From assembly GCA_903913965.1 (NCBI GenBank), contig CAIWNB010000524.1, positions 1 through 36,159 on the forward strand: a stretch of DNA of 36,159 bases, given 5' to 3'. A model generated the notes under the pieces. It worked only from the letters and a program-made list of their open reading frames with translations. It was not told the DNA's origin and searched no databases. This document shows, piece by piece, positions 33,981 through 36,159 of the stretch. The position numbers and the translations under genes were made by a program. The DNA comes from an uncultured beta proteobacterium. Its GTDB lineage: Bacteria; Pseudomonadota; Gammaproteobacteria; Burkholderiales; SG8-41. The number at the start of each line of letters is the position of its first letter. The first letter of the stretch is position 1.

Positions 33981-34090
33981 CAATTTTCTCCTCGTAGAAC
34001 GGCTGTTTCGGTTGATTGTGATGGATGCGCTTTCCAAACTCAATCTCCGCGTGTAAAGTGCTGCCTCCCTACGTTTTTCATAAGCACATC

Positions 34091-35575
34091 ATGACCAGCC
34101 AATACGACGTAATCGTGGTCGGGAAGGGCAATGCCGCCCTCTCCGCCGCCCTCTCAGCGACCGACAACGGCGCCAAAGTTCTCGTTCTCGAAGCCGCCAG
34201 CGAAGAAGAATCCGGCGGCAACAGCCGCTTTGCCGGCGGTGTGATGCGTTTCGCCTACGAATCGGTGGACGATCTGAAACGCGTCACCGACCTCACCGAT
34301 GAAGAAGTCGCCAACAGCGATTTCGGCACCAATACACGCGAGGAATACCTCGAAGACATCTACCGCCTGACGAGCTACCGCACCGACCCTGATCTGTCGG
34401 AAACCCTGGTCAACGAAAGCCTCGAGACCATGGCGTGGCTGCGCTCGAAAGGCACGCGCTTCGTGCCGAACTATGGCCGCCAGTCGGGCATGGTCAACGG
34501 CAAACGCAAATTCTTCGGCCGCCTGCCGATCGAAGTCTCGGGCGGCGGCGCCGGCCTCGTGCAATATCTCGACAAGGCAGCCAAAAACGCCGGCATCGAA
34601 GTACGCTACGGCACACGCGCCATTTCGCTCATATTTGACGGCATCCGCGTTTCCGGCGTGCGCGTGCAATGCGACGGCAAACTCGAAGAGATCACAGCCA
34701 AATCCGTCGTGCTTGGTTGCGGCGGCTTTGAAGCCAATCCGGAAATGCGCGCCCGTTACCTCGGCCCGGGCTGGGAACTGGCAAAAGTACGCGGCACCAA
34801 ATACAACGTCGGCGACGGCATCAAGATGGCGCTCGACGTCGGCGCCTGCCCGTACGGCAACTGGTCAGGCTGCCACGCCACCGGCTGGGACCGCTACGCA
34901 CCGGAATTCGGTGACATCAGCGTCGGCGACCAGTTCCAGAAACACTCCTACATCTTCGGCCTTCTGATTAACGCCGACGGTAAACGCTTCGTCGACGAGG
35001 GTTGGGATTTCCATTCCTTCACCTACGCCAAATACGGCGGCGAAGTGTTGAAACAGCCGGGCCAGTTCGCCTATCAGGTCTTCGACGCGAAAGTCAGCAA
35101 GCTGCTGCGCTCGGAATACCGCATCAAGTTCATGACCAAGTTTTCGGCCAACACGCTCGAAGAGCTCGCCGAAAAAATGGAAGGCGTCAATCCCCAAGGC
35201 TTCCTCAAAACGGTGAACGAATACAACGCTGCCGTGAAAAAAGATGTGCCCTTCGACCACATCGTCAAAGACGGCAAATGCACCGTCGGTATCGAGCCGG
35301 CGAAATCGAACTGGGCGCAGGCGCTCGACACGCCGCCCTACGATGCCTACGCGACAACCTGCGGTATCACCTTTACCTTCGGCGGCCTGCGCATCGATCA
35401 CGCAACCGGCCAGGTGCTCAACGTGAACTTCCACAAGATCCCCGGCCTCTATGCGGCCGGCGAAATGGTCGGCGGCTTGTTCTATTTCAGCTACCCAAGC
35501 GGCGCCGGCCTGGTGTCCGGTGCGGTGTTTGGAAAAATCGCCGGACGCGGCGCCGCGCTCTCGGCGAAAGCGTGA
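34091..35575 (+). CDS. FAD-dependent dehydrogenase, tricarballylate dehydrogenase (TcuA)-like
   Basis: This 494-aa flavoprotein of the FAD_binding_2 / fumarate-reductase type has an N-terminal dinucleotide fold YDVIVVGKGNAALSAALSA (GKGNAA rather than GxGxxG, as in TcuA) and EEESGGNSRFAGGVMRFAYE. VVLGCGGFEANPEMR follows in the middle, and a C-terminal GLRIDHATGQVLNV and GLYAAGEMVGGLFYFSYPSG. TcuA oxidises tricarballylate to cis-aconitate. Many paralogs act on other substrates and TcuB/TcuC are absent, so the symbol is withheld. The start is ATG 34091. Confidence 0.85.
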   Translation: MTSQYDVIVVGKGNAALSAALSATDNGAKVLVLEAASEEESGGNSRFAGGVMRFAYESVDDLKRVTDLTDEEVANSDFGTNTREEYLEDIYRLTSYRTDPDLSETLVNESLETMAWLRSKGTRFVPNYGRQSGMVNGKRKFFGRLPIEVSGGGAGLVQYLDKAAKNAGIEVRYGTRAISLIFDGIRVSGVRVQCDGKLEEITAKSVVLGCGGFEANPEMRARYLGPGWELAKVRGTKYNVGDGIKMALDVGACPYGNWSGCHATGWDRYAPEFGDISVGDQFQKHSYIFGLLINADGKRFVDEGWDFHSFTYAKYGGEVLKQPGQFAYQVFDAKVSKLLRSEYRIKFMTKFSANTLEELAEKMEGVNPQGFLKTVNEYNAAVKKDVPFDHIVKDGKCTVGIEPAKSNWAQALDTPPYDAYATTCGITFTFGGLRIDHATGQVLNVNFHKIPGLYAAGEMVGGLFYFSYPSGAGLVSGAVFGKIAGRGAALSAKA

Positions 35576-35587
35576 CCCACGACGCCA

Positions 35588-35613
35588 ACCTGATTCGTAT
35601 CGGCGAATCAGGT
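35588..35613 (+). repeat. Perfect 10-bp inverted repeat after the TcuA-like gene
   Basis: ACCTGATTCG (35588-35597) pairs fully with 35604-35613 around a 6-nt loop, 12 nt after the stop. No T-run follows. It is probably a transcript-end or protective hairpin. Confidence 0.6.
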
Positions 35614-35621
35614 CAGCGCTC

Positions 35622-35656
35622 ACCCTCTCCCCCGGGGAGAGGGCGGGGTCAGGGTA
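35622..35656. repeat. REP-like extragenic palindromic repeat
   Basis: CCCTCTCCCC (35623-35632) and GGGGAGAGGG (35634-35643) form a 10-bp palindrome with a single C between, followed by GCGGGGTCAGGGTA. This form of extragenic palindrome is common between genes in many beta- and gammaproteobacteria. Only one copy was recognised here. Confidence 0.6.
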
Positions 35657-35682
35657 GACACCGCTCAGGCATAAAACAGGCC

Positions 35683-36159
35683 ATGCAAGTGGCAACAACC
35701 GCCGTGTTGTTTCTGGCGGCCAGCGGAGCGCAGGCGCAACAGAACTATCCGGAAAAAACCGTGCGTTTGATCGTGCCCTATGCGGCCGGCGGCAACGCCG
35801 ATCTTCTGGGGCGCGTGGTCGGGCAAAAGCTCGGCGAAATGTTTTCGCAACAATTCATCATCGACAACCGCGGCGGCGCAAACGGCGTGATCGGCACCGA
35901 GTTGGTGGCCAAAGCCGCGGCCGACGGCTATACCCTGGCCTTCATCGCCAGCGGCCATTCGATCAATCCGGGCATGTATGCAAAGATGCCCTTCGACCCG
36001 ATACGCGATTTCGCGCCAGTCGCGCAGACCTCATCAACGCCCATCCTCATCGCGGTGACTGCCGCCTTGCCGGCGAAGACCGTTAAAGCACTCGCTGCAC
36101 TGGCCAAAGCACGGCCCGGCGATCTTTCGTATGCATCTCAAGGCAACGGTTCGCCCGGA
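35683..36159 (+). CDS. TctC/Bug-family binding protein, C-terminus cut by window edge
   Basis: The frame is open from ATG 35683 to the window edge (159 codons, about half a normal 320-aa Bug protein). It has a signal peptide (VATTAVLFLAASGAQAQ), then YPEKTVRLIVPYAAGGNADL, IDNRGGANGVIGTELVAKAA, NPGMYAKMPFDPIRDFAPVA and AKARPGDLSYASQGNGSP. No ribosome site stands out. It follows the REP-like element and is the ninth live Bug gene in the window. Confidence 0.88.
   Translation, partial: MQVATTAVLFLAASGAQAQQNYPEKTVRLIVPYAAGGNADLLGRVVGQKLGEMFSQQFIIDNRGGANGVIGTELVAKAAADGYTLAFIASGHSINPGMYAKMPFDPIRDFAPVAQTSSTPILIAVTAALPAKTVKALAALAKARPGDLSYASQGNGSPG

Noticed and set aside
1-36159. CRISPR arrays, insertion sequences, phage genes, rRNA
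   Set aside because: No regularly spaced repeats, transposase, integrase, phage structural gene or rRNA sequence was recognised on either strand.

Overview
The window looks like a chromosomal segment of a betaproteobacterium, most likely Burkholderiales. The main reasons are GC-rich coding, the large number of periplasmic TctC/Bug-type solute-binding proteins (eight complete, one running off the right edge, one dead), the adjacent nudJ and mnmA genes, and the protein families present. No insertion sequence, phage gene or CRISPR array was seen.

The main feature is a selenocysteine (Sec) system. An almost complete decoding set lies at 15951-21258: selA (Sec synthase), a class I SAM methyltransferase, selB (Sec elongation factor), a thioredoxin-reductase-like flavoprotein, and selC, the UCA-anticodon tRNA-Sec. 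selD is not in the window. Three genes in the same window are split by one in-frame TGA that is best read as Sec. (a) A glutaredoxin-like/DinB-like fusion at 8301-9074 has a U-S-S-C redox motif. (b) A UGSC-family protein at 11879-10140 (minus) has U-G-A-C. (c) A UGSC-family protein at 25571-27310 has U-G-S-C. In each, a stem-loop of bacterial SECIS type starts within about 20 nt of the TGA, with a G in the first two loop bases. The two UGSC genes have exactly equal length (579 codons plus stop) and share an identical 20-nt apical hairpin.

Layout. 1-5075 (minus): an operon of a TPR protein, a HupE/UreJ-type membrane protein, TonB and a TonB-dependent receptor (partial). 5138-5479: overlapping divergent promoters and a 50-aa Lys-rich secreted protein with its own terminator. 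5506-7475: a small membrane protein, nudJ and mnmA. 7527-9121: a GST and the Sec-glutaredoxin/DinB gene, ended by a bidirectional terminator. 9142-12944 (minus): TctC, UGSC selenoprotein, TctC. 13105-15667: a bicupin, a Sel1-repeat lipoprotein, a dead tctC and a solute-binding protein without a signal peptide. 15951-21258: the Sec machinery. 21407-27310: one TctC on minus, then three tandem TctC genes leading into the second UGSC gene on plus. 27487-36159: an MscS channel, TctC, MmgE/PrpD, a PanE-like reductase, TctC (minus), a TcuA-like flavoprotein and a partial TctC.

Inferred working picture: the TctC proteins bind carboxylate-type ligands in the periplasm, and several sit beside likely catabolic enzymes. 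No TctA/TctB membrane subunits are present, so these are orphan binding proteins. Both UGSC selenoproteins are flanked by TctC genes in the same orientation, which suggests that the selenoenzyme and the binding proteins act on related substrates. The chemistry of UGSC proteins cannot be told from this sequence.
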